A stretch of DNA of 64,000 nt, from NCBI RefSeq assembly GCF_014646075.1, contig NZ_BMMT01000001.1, positions 690,593-754,592 of the forward strand, given 5' to 3'. The notes below the pieces were generated by a model, which worked only from the letters and a program-made list of their open reading frames with translations, ran no database searches and was not told where the DNA came from. Position 1 is the first letter of the stretch, and each line of letters starts with the position of its first letter. This document shows, piece by piece, positions 39,451 through 47,923 of the stretch. The position numbers and the translations under genes were made by a program. Source of the DNA: Saccharopolyspora thermophila. GTDB lineage: Bacteria; Actinomycetota; Actinomycetes; Mycobacteriales; Pseudonocardiaceae.

Positions 39451-39924
39451 TCAGCCGAACTGGACGGAGCGTTTGGCCAGGCCCCACCAGAAACCGTCGA
39501 TGGCGACCCGTTGGCGGTCGAGGTCGTCACCGGCGGCGCCGAGGGTGACGAACAGCGGTGCGAAGTGCTCGGTGCGGGGGTGCGCCAGCCGCCCGGCCGG
39601 GGCCTTGCGCTGGAAGTCCAGCAACGCGTCCACGTCGCGGGCCGCCAGGGCCTCCCGACCCCAGTCGTCGAACTCCACCGACCAGCTCGGCGTGCGCTCG
39701 GCACGCAGGGCGGACAGGTTGTGGGTGAAGAACCCGCTGCCCACGATCAGCACGCCCTCGTCGCGCAGCGGGCGCAGCGTCTCGCCCAGCCGCATCAGGC
39801 GCTCGGGCTCGAGGGTGGGCATGGAGATCTGCAGCACCGGCACGTCCGCCTCGGGGTACATCTCCATCCTCTTGACCGGGTTGTCGTCGCCCTGATGGAA
39901 TTCAGTACATCGAACAGACTTCAT
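39451..39924 (-). pseudogene. 5'-truncated LigB/DODA-type extradiol dioxygenase
   Basis: The frame encodes the C-terminal half of a class III extradiol (DODA/YgiD-like) dioxygenase: MYPEADVPVLQISMPT, GVLIVGSGFFTHNLSAL with the conserved His, VEFDDWGREAL, and HPRTEHFAPLFVTLGAAGDD. Complete family members are about 260 aa with N-terminal metal-binding histidines (from a SHGSP-type start) and a DHGAW-type motif; all of that is missing. The first ~20 residues encoded here are unrelated and AT-richer. Without the metal site it should be inactive. It lies convergent with the IclR gene and divergent from the FAH-family gene. Confidence 0.8.
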
Positions 39925-40128
39925 GTATGTGAAGGAACGGTGCGCACAGGTGAGTTACGGTCCGGGGCGATCTCACGATCCTCGTCCAGCCGGGCCGCCC
40001 GTGAGACCCCTTGCTCGCCGAACCGGATTCGTGGAAGGTCGTAGGGCTGTTCACGCCGCCCTGGTCACGACCCGGCCGCAACCAGCGCGGCGCGGCGGCA
40101 GTCGCGCCAGTGACGACGAAGGAGTGAG

Positions 40129-40992
40129 ATGAGGTTTCTGAGGTTGGGCCCCCTCGGGGCGGAACGACCGCACGTGGCAGACGACCAGGGCCGGCTGTTC
40201 GATCTGACCCCGATCACCACCGACATCGACGGTGCGTTCCTCGCCGGTGACGGCATCCAGCGGGCCCGCGCGGCGCTGGCCGCCGGCGAACTCCCCGCGG
40301 TGGACGACCCCGGCGACGGCACCGGGCTCCGGGTGGGCGCACCGATCGCGCGCCCCATGGCGGTGCTGTGCATCGGCCAGAACTACGCCGCGCACGCGGC
40401 CGAGTCCGGGTCGGCGCCGCCGGAGGTGCCGATCCTGTTCTTCAAGCACCCCAACACGATCGTCGGCCCCCACGACGAGGTGCTGGTGCCGCGCGGGGCG
40501 GAGCGCGTCGACTGGGAGGTCGAGCTCGGCGTGGTGATCGGCCGCCGGGCCCGCTACCTGGACAGCGTCGAGCAGGCGCTGGACTGCGTCGCCGGGTACG
40601 TGGTGTCCAACGACGTCTCGGAGCGGGCGTTCCAGATCGAGCAGTCCGGCGGCCAGTGGTCCAAGGGCAAGTGCTGCGAGACGTTCAACCCGGTCGGCCC
40701 GTGGCTGGTCCCGGCCGACGAGGTGGCCGACCCACAGGCGCTGCGGCTGCGCTCCTGGGTCAACGGCGAACTGCGGCAGGACTCCAGCACCGCGGACATG
40801 ATCTTCGGCGTGGGCGAGATCATCCGGCACCTGTCGCAGTACATGACGCTGGAGCCGGGCGATGTGGTCAACACCGGAACCCCGGAGGGCGTGGCGCTGT
40901 CCGGCCGCTTCCCGTACCTGGCCGCCGGGGACGTGGTGGAGCTGGAGATCGACGGCCTCGGCCGCCAGCGGCAGCAGCTCAGGCCGGCCTGA
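40129..40992 (+). CDS. Fumarylacetoacetate hydrolase (FAH)-family protein
   Basis: 287 aa, FAH/2-hydroxyhepta-2,4-diene-1,7-dioate isomerase superfamily; such enzymes hydrolyse or decarboxylate acyl-pyruvates from aromatic catabolism. Metal ligands are in the conserved VDWEVELGVVIG (Glu-x-Glu) and SNDVSERAFQ (Asp) segments; CIGQNYAAHAAESG and LFFKHPNTIVGP carry the catalytic His/Lys region; the C-terminus has EPGDVVNTGTPEGVAL. ATG at 40129 after GGAGTGAG. The AT-richer upstream gap carries an ATTCAGTACA site shared with the xdh promoter region. Exact substrate unknown. Confidence 0.9.
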   Translation: MRFLRLGPLGAERPHVADDQGRLFDLTPITTDIDGAFLAGDGIQRARAALAAGELPAVDDPGDGTGLRVGAPIARPMAVLCIGQNYAAHAAESGSAPPEVPILFFKHPNTIVGPHDEVLVPRGAERVDWEVELGVVIGRRARYLDSVEQALDCVAGYVVSNDVSERAFQIEQSGGQWSKGKCCETFNPVGPWLVPADEVADPQALRLRSWVNGELRQDSSTADMIFGVGEIIRHLSQYMTLEPGDVVNTGTPEGVALSGRFPYLAAGDVVELEIDGLGRQRQQLRPA

Positions 40993-40999
40993 TCGCGCG

Positions 41000-41042
41000 G
41001 AACGGCCCGGCACCGCCAATGCCTGGCGGTGCCGGGCCGTTC
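41000..41042 (+). terminator. Strong hairpin terminator after the FAH-family gene
   Basis: A perfect 18-base stem: GAACGGCCCGGCACCGCC (41000-41017) and its complement (41025-41042) with a 7-base loop, starting eight bases after the stop codon. Confidence 0.9.
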
Positions 41043-41163
41043 TCCTGGTGTCATCGTCGTCGATCGCTGGGCCGTTCGGGGAAACCAAACGTGAAGTCCT
41101 TTCGCTTTTGCTGCCAGGTGGCTAGCGTCCGCAGTCGGCGACGCCCCCACGAGAGGACCTGGC

Positions 41164-44007
41164 ATGCCGCGACGTCCCCGCATCCTGGCCGCGCTCAGCG
41201 CCGCGGCCGTCGTCGGATCGCTGCTGGCCGCGCCGGTTTCGGCGGCCGATCCGGTCCCCGTCCCCGAACCGGCCCCGGACTACTGCCGCAAGCAGTGTCA
41301 CCACGTCCTGCCACCCGGCCAGAACGGCAACGCCACCTTCGCCGACCTCGTCGCGCACCTGCTGCTGGGCACCCGGCCGGCGCACTCCGACGACCAGCTC
41401 GCGAAGTACGACCGGCTCGCCACCAGGTACCCGGAGCTGACCATCGGCATCATCCAGGAGTTCTTCAACGACAACTCCTTCGGCGTGCGCCCCGACGACG
41501 TCGAGCGGATCTACCGGCCCCGCGAGGACGTCACCATCGTGCGGGACCGGACCGCCGGAATCCCGCACATCTACGGCACCACCCGCTCCGGCACCACCTT
41601 CGGCGCCGGTTACGCGACCGCCGAAAACAAGCTGTTCCTGATGGACGTCATGCGGCGGGCCGGTCGTGGCGAGGTCACCCCGTTCGCCGGCGGCGCGCCC
41701 GCGAACCGCGAGCTGGAGCAGCGCTTCTTCGCCGCGTCCCCGTACACCGAACAGGAGCTCCAGCAGCAGATCGACGCCGTCGCGCGCCTGGGGGAGCGCG
41801 GCGCGCAGGCCCTCACGGACGCGCAGTCCTACGTGGAAGGCATCAACGCCTACATCGAGCAGGCGCACCGCGGGCGCTTCTTCCCCGGCGAGTACGTGGC
41901 CACCGGGCACGTCGACCCGATCACCAACGAGGGCCGCATCGAGCCGTTCCGGCTCACCGACCTGGTGGTGCTCGCCTCGCTGGTCGGCGCCCAGTTCGGC
42001 GGGGGCGGCGGCAACGAGGTGGCGAACGCCATCGCGCGGATGGCGCTGCATGAGCGCTTCGGCCCCGAGCGCGGCGAGCAGGTCTGGCACGCCTTCCGCG
42101 CCGAGAACGACCCCGAGGCCATCACTACGGTCCATGATGGACGGACATTCGAGTACGGCACCGCGCCGGCGAACCCGCAGGGCGTGGTGCTGCCCGACCC
42201 CGGCTCGGTGAGCCCGCAGCAGGTGGTCTTCGACCCCACCGGATCGGCCGCCGAACCCGCCGAACCCGACACCCAGCCCGAGTCCGTCAACCCGCGCCCG
42301 GCCACGGACGACCCGGTGGAGAGCCTGCGCGGCATGTTCGACGACGGCGTGGTGCCCACCGGAATGGGGCAGCCCGGCGGCATGTCCAACGCGCTGGTCG
42401 TCTCCGGAGCGCACACCGATAGCGGCCACCCGGTCGCCGTCTTCGGTCCCCAGACCGGCTACTTCTCCCCGCAACTGCTGACCCTGCAGGAGCTGCAGGG
42501 GCCCGGCATCTCCGCCAAGGGTGCCTCGTTCGCCGGGCTGAGCTTCTACACGCTGCTCGGTCGCGGCCCGGACTACGCGTGGAGCGCCACCACCGCCGCG
42601 CAGGACATCATCGACACCTACGCGGTCGAACTCTGCGAACCCGACGGGCAACCGGCCACGAAGAACTCGAACCACTACCGGTTCCGCGGCGAGTGCCTGC
42701 CCATGCAGACCGTGGAGCGGCGCAACGCCTGGCAGCCCAACCTCGGTGACGACACCCCGGCGGGCTCCTACCGGCTGGTGTCCTTCCGCACCCGCTACGG
42801 CCCGGTGACCCACCGGGCGACCGTCGGCGGCAGGCCGGTGGCCTTCACCACCGCCCGCGCCACGTTCCTGCACGAGGTCGACTCCATCATCGGGTTCCAG
42901 AAGTTCAACGACCCCGCCGCGATCACCTCCGCGACGGACTTCCAACGCGCCGCGCACGACATCAACTACACCTTCAACTGGTTCTACGTCGACGCCGACG
43001 ACACCGCATACTTCAACTCCGGCGCGAACGTGCTGCGCCAACCCGTCGTCGACCCGAGCATGCCGATCGCCTCCGACCCGGCGTACGAGTGGCAGGGCTG
43101 GAACCCGGCGACCAACACCGCCACCTACGTGCCCTTCAGGGAGCATCCGCAGTCGATCAACCAGGACTACTACATCAGCTGGAACAACAAGCAGGCCCCG
43201 GGAACCGCGGGGGACAAGCTGGAGAAGAGCGCCGTGCAGCGCGGCGACCTGCTGGACGGCCGCGTCGCCGAGCACATCGCCGCCGGCGGCACGTTCACCC
43301 GCGTGACGCTGACCCGGGCGATGGCCGAGGCGGGCGTCACCGACCTGCGCGCCGAACGCGTGCTGCCGGACCTGCTGCGGCTGATCGACACCCAGCCGGT
43401 CGACGACCCGCGGACCGCGGCGCTGGTCGGCGAACTGCGCGCCTGGCTCGCCGACGGCGGCCGGCGGGTGGAGACCGAGCCGGGCAGCCGCGAATACGCG
43501 CACGCCTCGGCGATCGAGCTGATGGACGCGTGGTGGCCGCTGCTGGTGCGCGGCGAGTTCGAGCCCTCGCTGGGCGCCCCGGCCTACCAGGCGCTGACCG
43601 ACGTCATGCAGATCAACGAGTCACCGTCCGGCTGGCAGAACGGCGAACCCGGCCTGCACGTCGGCCAGGGCCACCAGGGCTCGGCGTTCCAGTTCGGCTG
43701 GTACGGCCAGGTGTCCAAGGACATCCGCGGCGTGCTGGGCGAGCCGGTGCCCGGCGGGTTCGGTGAACCGCTGTGCGGCGGCGGTGACGCGGCGACCTGC
43801 CGGCGGATGCTGCTGGACACGCTGGCGCAGGCGGCGGCGACCCCGGCGGAGCAGACCTACCCGGGCGACGCCGACTGCGCGGCGGGCGACCAGTGGTGCG
43901 CGGACGCGATCCTGCAGACGAAGATCGGCGGCATCAGCCAGAACAAGATCAGCTGGCAGAACCGCCCCACGTACCAGCAGGTCGTCGAGTTCCCGGCCCA
44001 TCGCTGA
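41164..44007 (+). CDS. Secreted penicillin acylase-family Ntn-hydrolase
   Basis: 947-aa precursor of an N-terminal-nucleophile hydrolase that cleaves amides such as beta-lactam side chains, acyl-homoserine lactones or cyclic lipopeptides. Signal peptide about 1-27 (ends PVSA). The alpha-chain includes IVRDRTAGIPHIYGTTRSGTTFGAGYATAENKLFLMD. The autocatalytic site is GGMSNALVVSG, with Ser408 as the new beta-chain N-terminus; the beta-chain has the catalytic Asn region in FNWFYVDADDTAYF. A roughly 60-residue Pro/Glu-rich linker (about 345-400) just before the site is the likely spacer peptide. Length resembles the long actinomycete acylases acting on lipopeptides or AHLs; the substrate is not predictable. 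Confidence 0.93.
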   Translation: MPRRPRILAALSAAAVVGSLLAAPVSAADPVPVPEPAPDYCRKQCHHVLPPGQNGNATFADLVAHLLLGTRPAHSDDQLAKYDRLATRYPELTIGIIQEFFNDNSFGVRPDDVERIYRPREDVTIVRDRTAGIPHIYGTTRSGTTFGAGYATAENKLFLMDVMRRAGRGEVTPFAGGAPANRELEQRFFAASPYTEQELQQQIDAVARLGERGAQALTDAQSYVEGINAYIEQAHRGRFFPGEYVATGHVDPITNEGRIEPFRLTDLVVLASLVGAQFGGGGGNEVANAIARMALHERFGPERGEQVWHAFRAENDPEAITTVHDGRTFEYGTAPANPQGVVLPDPGSVSPQQVVFDPTGSAAEPAEPDTQPESVNPRPATDDPVESLRGMFDDGVVPTGMGQPGGMSNALVVSGAHTDSGHPVAVFGPQTGYFSPQLLTLQELQGPGISAKGASFAGLSFYTLLGRGPDYAWSATTAAQDIIDTYAVELCEPDGQPATKNSNHYRFRGECLPMQTVERRNAWQPNLGDDTPAGSYRLVSFRTRYGPVTHRATVGGRPVAFTTARATFLHEVDSIIGFQKFNDPAAITSATDFQRAAHDINYTFNWFYVDADDTAYFNSGANVLRQPVVDPSMPIASDPAYEWQGWNPATNTATYVPFREHPQSINQDYYISWNNKQAPGTAGDKLEKSAVQRGDLLDGRVAEHIAAGGTFTRVTLTRAMAEAGVTDLRAERVLPDLLRLIDTQPVDDPRTAALVGELRAWLADGGRRVETEPGSREYAHASAIELMDAWWPLLVRGEFEPSLGAPAYQALTDVMQINESPSGWQNGEPGLHVGQGHQGSAFQFGWYGQVSKDIRGVLGEPVPGGFGEPLCGGGDAATCRRMLLDTLAQAAATPAEQTYPGDADCAAGDQWCADAILQTKIGGISQNKISWQNRPTYQQVVEFPAHR

Positions 44008-44031
44008 CACCGGCGGCCAGGAACCGGCACG

Positions 44032-45777
44032 TCAGTCGTCGTCCGCCGGGATCAGCGGGCCGGATACCAGACGGACGGCGATCGGCAGCTCCGCGGTCAG
44101 GTCGGAACGGACCAGCGAGTAGGTGTCGCGGAGCCACGCGATGCGTTCGTCCTTGGTGTACCTGCCCACGTTCTCCTGGGACAGGTTCAGGTCGAGGTCG
44201 GCCCGCTGGAGCGTCCGCTCGATGACATCGATGTTGTCGGCATCGATGTCGTTGCAGGAGATGCCCATTTCCAGGCCCTCCCTGATGTGGCGGCGGGTGA
44301 TCTTGGGCGGCAGGTCCCGAGGGCCGGTGTCGAGCACGCTGCCCTTGGGGATGCTCTTCAGCGCGTAGTAGCCGTACATGTGGAACGACACCTCGCTGCT
44401 GAAGTCCACGAATCCGTTGGCGTCGTCGACGTCGAAGAACGCTTCGAGCAGGTACACCTCGGCGGCTTCGACGTGATAGCCGTGGTTGTGCAGCTCGTTG
44501 GCGAACCAGCGGATGCACTCCTGGTTGGGGGTCGGATTCCGCAACGCCTCGCGATAGGCGTTGATCGCCTCCTTCGCCTGACCAAGCCACCCCAGCTGCC
44601 GCGCGTACAAGGGCAGGAGCACGCCGCGTTCGTCGCGCTGCCGGGCGGATTCGAGGATCTTCATGCCGTGTTCGGTCTCGTTCTCCCGGTAGAGGATCTC
44701 AGCCAGGAAGCCGATGTCGTTCACCGCCTTGTCGGCATCGAATCCGGGCAGCAGCTCGGCAGTTTCCAGGTCGATGCCAGCCCAGGCAGCCAACTGCTTC
44801 TTCGCCTGCTTTCGGGTGTTCGCATCCCGGCTTCGCGAACGTCGCTGGACCAGGGCCTGGAGCATGTCCTTGTCGGTGGGAAACCGGGCGAGTCCCTCGG
44901 CCAGCAGTCCCTCGGTCACCGCTTCCAGACCGAGGGACAGCGCCAAACCGGCCAGTTTCTGGAAATCGCGCGGGGCGATGAAGTGCGAGGAGGTGAGCAG
45001 TGCCTCGACGGCGGCGAGGAAATCCGCGGAGTTCCGTGCGGCAGCCGCTTCGTCGGCATCGCGCATGATGTGCTCCGGGAGTGCCCGGTTCTGCGCTGCC
45101 TGCCGCAGCTGCCGGACCAGGTCGCGGACGTCGGTGTCGGCCAGGTCGATCCCGGTGCTGTCCTGCTTCTCGCGCCGGCGGTAGCGCTCCAGATCCTTGC
45201 GCGCCTGCTCCAGCTCGCGCCGCAGGTCAGCGTCGCTCGCCGACCGTGCCTTGGCCAACAGGTCCGGCGGCAGTTCCGGGTACCAGTCGTGCACCGGGCT
45301 GTGCGAAGGGGGGAACTCGACCGGCTCGTCGGCCGGACCGATCTCCTGCAGCGTGACGCGCAACTGCTCGGTCAGCTGGACGATGTCCTCGGGTGAACCG
45401 CTCCGGTAGGACAGCACCCGGTAATAGCCGAGGTCGAAGGGAACGGCCTCGGTGCGGGATTCGTCGATGAGCAGCACGGTGCCGGATCGGCGCAGTGCGT
45501 GCCGGACGCCGAGTTCGTAGAAGACGTTCGGGTTCAGATCGGTGAGGTCGGCAATGACGAGGTCGGCCTCCGCGAGGTACTTGACGGTCTCCTTGTTGAT
45601 GTTGCCCGGCTGGTTGATCTTGTCGCCACGCACCGGCTGGTAACCGAACCCCCTGACCTCCTGGGCGATGAACTTGTAGATCGCGTCGAAGTGGGCGTGC
45701 TCGGGGCTGTCGGTGCTCTTGATGGGCATGGCCACGAAGCAGACACGGTCAGCGGTTTGTGCGGAGGACTGTGTCAT
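44032..45777 (-). CDS. NDT-like (DRHyd) domain fused to TPR/TRAFs-binding-type helical domain
   Basis: 581 aa. Residues about 10-150 form a nucleoside-deoxyribosyltransferase-like Rossmannoid domain related to TIR/SLOG folds: RVCFVAMPIK, then FDAIYKFIAQEVRGFGYQPVRGD, EADLVIADLTDLNPNVFYELGVRHAL (the conserved D-LTDLNPNVFYELG block with candidate catalytic Glu) and GTVLLIDE. A coiled coil (about 185-215) and a large helical TPR-like region follow, including ARQLGWLGQAKEAINAYREAL and HGYHVEAAEVYLLEAFFDVDDANGF, similar to the DUF4071/MAP3K TRAFs-binding class. Base composition is less GC-rich than neighbours. SD GAGGAG overlaps a 28-base interrupted palindrome. Placed just downstream of a tRNA gene. 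Likely a nucleotide/NAD-sensing or -cleaving stress or immunity effector, by family inference only. Confidence 0.8.
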   Translation of the reverse strand: MTQSSAQTADRVCFVAMPIKSTDSPEHAHFDAIYKFIAQEVRGFGYQPVRGDKINQPGNINKETVKYLAEADLVIADLTDLNPNVFYELGVRHALRRSGTVLLIDESRTEAVPFDLGYYRVLSYRSGSPEDIVQLTEQLRVTLQEIGPADEPVEFPPSHSPVHDWYPELPPDLLAKARSASDADLRRELEQARKDLERYRRREKQDSTGIDLADTDVRDLVRQLRQAAQNRALPEHIMRDADEAAAARNSADFLAAVEALLTSSHFIAPRDFQKLAGLALSLGLEAVTEGLLAEGLARFPTDKDMLQALVQRRSRSRDANTRKQAKKQLAAWAGIDLETAELLPGFDADKAVNDIGFLAEILYRENETEHGMKILESARQRDERGVLLPLYARQLGWLGQAKEAINAYREALRNPTPNQECIRWFANELHNHGYHVEAAEVYLLEAFFDVDDANGFVDFSSEVSFHMYGYYALKSIPKGSVLDTGPRDLPPKITRRHIREGLEMGISCNDIDADNIDVIERTLQRADLDLNLSQENVGRYTKDERIAWLRDTYSLVRSDLTAELPIAVRLVSGPLIPADDD

Positions 45778-45787
45778 CCACGGGCTC

Positions 45788-45815
45788 CTCGAGGAACGGT
45801 CGACGGTTCCTCGAG
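45788..45815 (-). promoter_or_regulatory. Interrupted palindrome overlapping the SD of the NDT/TPR gene
   Basis: CTCGAGGAAC (45788-45797) and GTTCCTCGAG (45806-45815) are perfect inverted arms around GGTCGACG. It lies eleven bases upstream of the ATG and the proximal arm runs into the GAGGAG ribosome-binding site. It could be a repressor operator or an RNA hairpin hiding the SD. Confidence 0.65.
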
Positions 45816-45950
45816 ACATAGCAGAGTTCCTGCCGGCGGACGGGTGGTTTCGACTCGATCCACGCGGTCGGCCCAGCGTGTTTGCTCCCACCGCGGGCAT
45901 CGGCAGACCGGCGGTGTACAGCCTGCTGCTCCCGGCCGGCAGGAAATCCG

Positions 45951-46024
45951 TGGGGCCGGAGAGACTCGAACTCTCACTGGCTAGGACCTAAACCTAGTGC
46001 CTCTGCCAATTGGGCTACGGCCCC
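45951..46024 (-). tRNA. tRNA with anticodon UAG (assigned tRNA-Leu), short variable loop
   Basis: Complete 74-base cloverleaf: acceptor GGGGCCG/CGGCCCC, discriminator A, D-arm with GG in the loop, anticodon stem CTAGG/CCTAG around loop TTTAGGT (anticodon UAG, U33, G37), T-arm GAGAG/CTCTC around TTCGAGT. CCA is not encoded. UAG reads CUA (Leu), and A73 and G37 suit tRNA-Leu, but the variable loop is only five bases (CCAGT), so this is a class I body, not the long-arm class II form expected of bacterial tRNA-Leu. A possible -10 element (TAGGCT, 46035-46040) lies just upstream. Confidence 0.9.
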
Positions 46025-46172
46025 GATCGGGCCAAGCCTAGCGCGTGGTGTGATCTTGCCGGCAGGGGCCGTTCCCTGACCGGGTGTCGGGCACGACACG
46101 CGAACCGCTGGTGCGGTGGCGTCCCACTGGTGCTCTACGGTGTCAGCAGCCAGGTGAACGTGAGGAGGACGC

Positions 46173-46394
46173 GTGGCCCGTGATCCAGACGCCATCGAGC
46201 GTGACATCGAGCAGGCCCGTGAAGCGCTGGCCGCCACGCTGGACCGGTTGAGTGAGAAGGCGCACCCGAAGCGGTTCGTCGAGTACGGCAAGTCCAGCGT
46301 GCGGGACAAGCTCGAGGACCCGAGGGTGCGCTACGCGCTCATCGGTGTCGGCGCGCTCGTCGCCATCGTGGTGGTGCGCAACCTGTTCCGGTGA
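46173..46394 (+). CDS. DUF3618 small membrane protein
   Basis: 73-aa protein of the actinobacterial DUF3618 family: an N-terminal amphipathic coil (RDPDAIERDIEQAREALAATLDRLSEKA), then VRDKLEDPRVRYALIGVGALVAIVVVRNLFR with a single C-terminal transmembrane helix. GTG start at 46173 after GAGGAGG. Function unknown; resembles small membrane-anchored stress proteins (YqjD-like). Monocistronic and divergent from the tRNA. Confidence 0.88.
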   Translation: MARDPDAIERDIEQAREALAATLDRLSEKAHPKRFVEYGKSSVRDKLEDPRVRYALIGVGALVAIVVVRNLFR

Positions 46395-46434
46395 CCCGGG
46401 TCGCCGGGGTGCAAACCACCCCGGTGCCCCGCGG

Positions 46435-47151
46435 TCAGCGGACCGCGACGGGGTCGCCGACGCGCACCGTGCCGGGCTTGGTGACGCGCATGATGACCCC
46501 GAACTTGTTGTCGTGGCGGCCGATCAGGTGGGTCTGCAGGTCGCGCCAGCGTTCCCGCCCGGTGGCGTCCCAGCTGGGCACGGCGCAGCGGATGCACGGT
46601 CCCGCGTCGTCGCCGGTGACCGCCAGTTCGACCTCGCCCGCGGTGAGCGTGGTGCCAGCGCCCCACTCCTCCTCCGCGAACGCGGGCAGGTCCGTGGTGA
46701 CGTGCAGGTTCGTCCGGAACCGGCGGAGGTCGACGTCCGCACCCAGCTCCTGGTCCAGCGCGGCCCGGGACGCCTCGAAGGTGACCAGCACGGTGGGGCC
46801 GCGGTCCTGCTGGCCGTCGGCGGCGTGCAGGCTGAGTGGGATGCCGAGCGCCCCGGCGAGGGCGTCGGCGAGGCCGGGGTCCTTCCACGACCACTCGGTG
46901 CCGTCCGGGGCGTGCAGGGTCGGCGGCTCGGTGGGGTCCGCGGTCTCGCCGTAGGCGGCCGACCAGCTGAGCATGGTGGGGTTCTGGCGGACCGTGAGGA
47001 CGTTGCCGGCGCGGGTTGCGCGCTCGTCGAGCAGCGCGTAGGCACGGTCGCCGGCCATGCCGCGCTCGTCGAAGCGGGCCGCTCCGACGAGCTCGCCGCG
47101 CAGCGACTTCACCGGCCAGCGAGTCAGTTCGGTCACCGATCCGTGCGCCAC
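46435..47151 (-). CDS. MOSC domain-containing protein
   Basis: 238 aa with N-terminal MOSC_N beta-barrel (VTELTRWPVKSLRGELVG, GDRAYALLDE) and C-terminal MOSC domain (FRTNLHV, GDDAGPCIRCAVPSWDATG, FGVIMRVTKPGTVRVGDPV). The conserved Cys of CIRC is the predicted sulfur/molybdenum-cofactor binding residue. Family members reduce N-hydroxylated substrates or handle Moco sulfur. It lies 2 kb from a molybdenum-dependent xanthine dehydrogenase operon, which needs sulfurated Moco; a link is possible but unproven. Confidence 0.92.
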   Translation of the reverse strand: MAHGSVTELTRWPVKSLRGELVGAARFDERGMAGDRAYALLDERATRAGNVLTVRQNPTMLSWSAAYGETADPTEPPTLHAPDGTEWSWKDPGLADALAGALGIPLSLHAADGQQDRGPTVLVTFEASRAALDQELGADVDLRRFRTNLHVTTDLPAFAEEEWGAGTTLTAGEVELAVTGDDAGPCIRCAVPSWDATGRERWRDLQTHLIGRHDNKFGVIMRVTKPGTVRVGDPVAVR

Positions 47152-47203
47152 GCAGACCTCCTTCGAACGCGTGTCCCCACCCTATCCGGTCGGTGGCGGG
47201 CGG

Positions 47204-47878
47204 TCAGCGGTCGTTCCGGGTCGCGCGGCCGCGCAGGAGGGGCAGCAGGGCTTCGTGCAGGATGCGGTCGACGAATCGGGTGTCCAGCGGTTCGTCGGTG
47301 AGCATCAGGCGGTAGAGGAGCCCGGCGCCGGCCAGTTCGACGACGGTGTCGATCGGTGCTTCGGGGCTGATCTCACCGCGCCGCACGCCGCGCTCGACGA
47401 TGCGCCGCAGCACGTCGCGCTGCGGCAGCAGGAACGACTCGCGGAACGCCGCGGCCAGCTCCGGTTCGTGCGGCAGCTCCCCGACCAGGGCCTGGGCGGC
47501 CTTGCCGACGGGGCCGGTGAGGAACGAGGCGAACGCGCGGAGGAACTCGCCCAGGTCGGCTTCGACCGAGCCCCGGTCCGGTTCCGGGATGCTGCGCTGC
47601 ACCAGCTGGTTGCAGGTGTCGATGACCAGGTCGAGCTTGGAGTCCCAGCGGCGGTAGATGGTGGCCTTGCCGGCGCGCGCGTGCGCGGCCACCGCGTCCA
47701 TGGTCAGCGCCCGGTAGCCCACCTCGGCCAGCACCTCCATGGCGGCCTGGCGCAGCGCCGCGTCGCGACTGGCGTCCCGCGGGCGTCCCCGACCGGCGGG
47801 CGGCCGGTTCGGTTCGGCGCTGGCCACCGCTGCGTCCTCCTCGCGTGCACTGCTCGTCGGAGCCTTCACGACGCTCAT
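47204..47878 (-). CDS. TetR-family transcriptional regulator
   Basis: 224 aa from the ATG at 47878. HTH at about 40-85: AALRQAAMEVLAEVGYRALTMDAVAAHARAGKATIYRRWDSKLDLV; the C-terminal domain resembles TetR_C class ligand domains (RFVDRILHEALLPLLRG). A disordered N-terminus precedes the HTH. Neighbouring genes give no clear target. Confidence 0.92.
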   Translation of the reverse strand: MSVVKAPTSSAREEDAAVASAEPNRPPAGRGRPRDASRDAALRQAAMEVLAEVGYRALTMDAVAAHARAGKATIYRRWDSKLDLVIDTCNQLVQRSIPEPDRGSVEADLGEFLRAFASFLTGPVGKAAQALVGELPHEPELAAAFRESFLLPQRDVLRRIVERGVRRGEISPEAPIDTVVELAGAGLLYRLMLTDEPLDTRFVDRILHEALLPLLRGRATRNDR

Positions 47879-47923
47879 CCTAAGCGGCACCCCGTCTTCG
47901 TCCACTGTGCACGCATTTTCGGG

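Noticed and set aside
44008..46030. Integrated island with att repeats at the UAG tRNA
   Set aside because: No duplicated tRNA 3' end was found at the far side of the NDT/TPR gene and no integrase is present.
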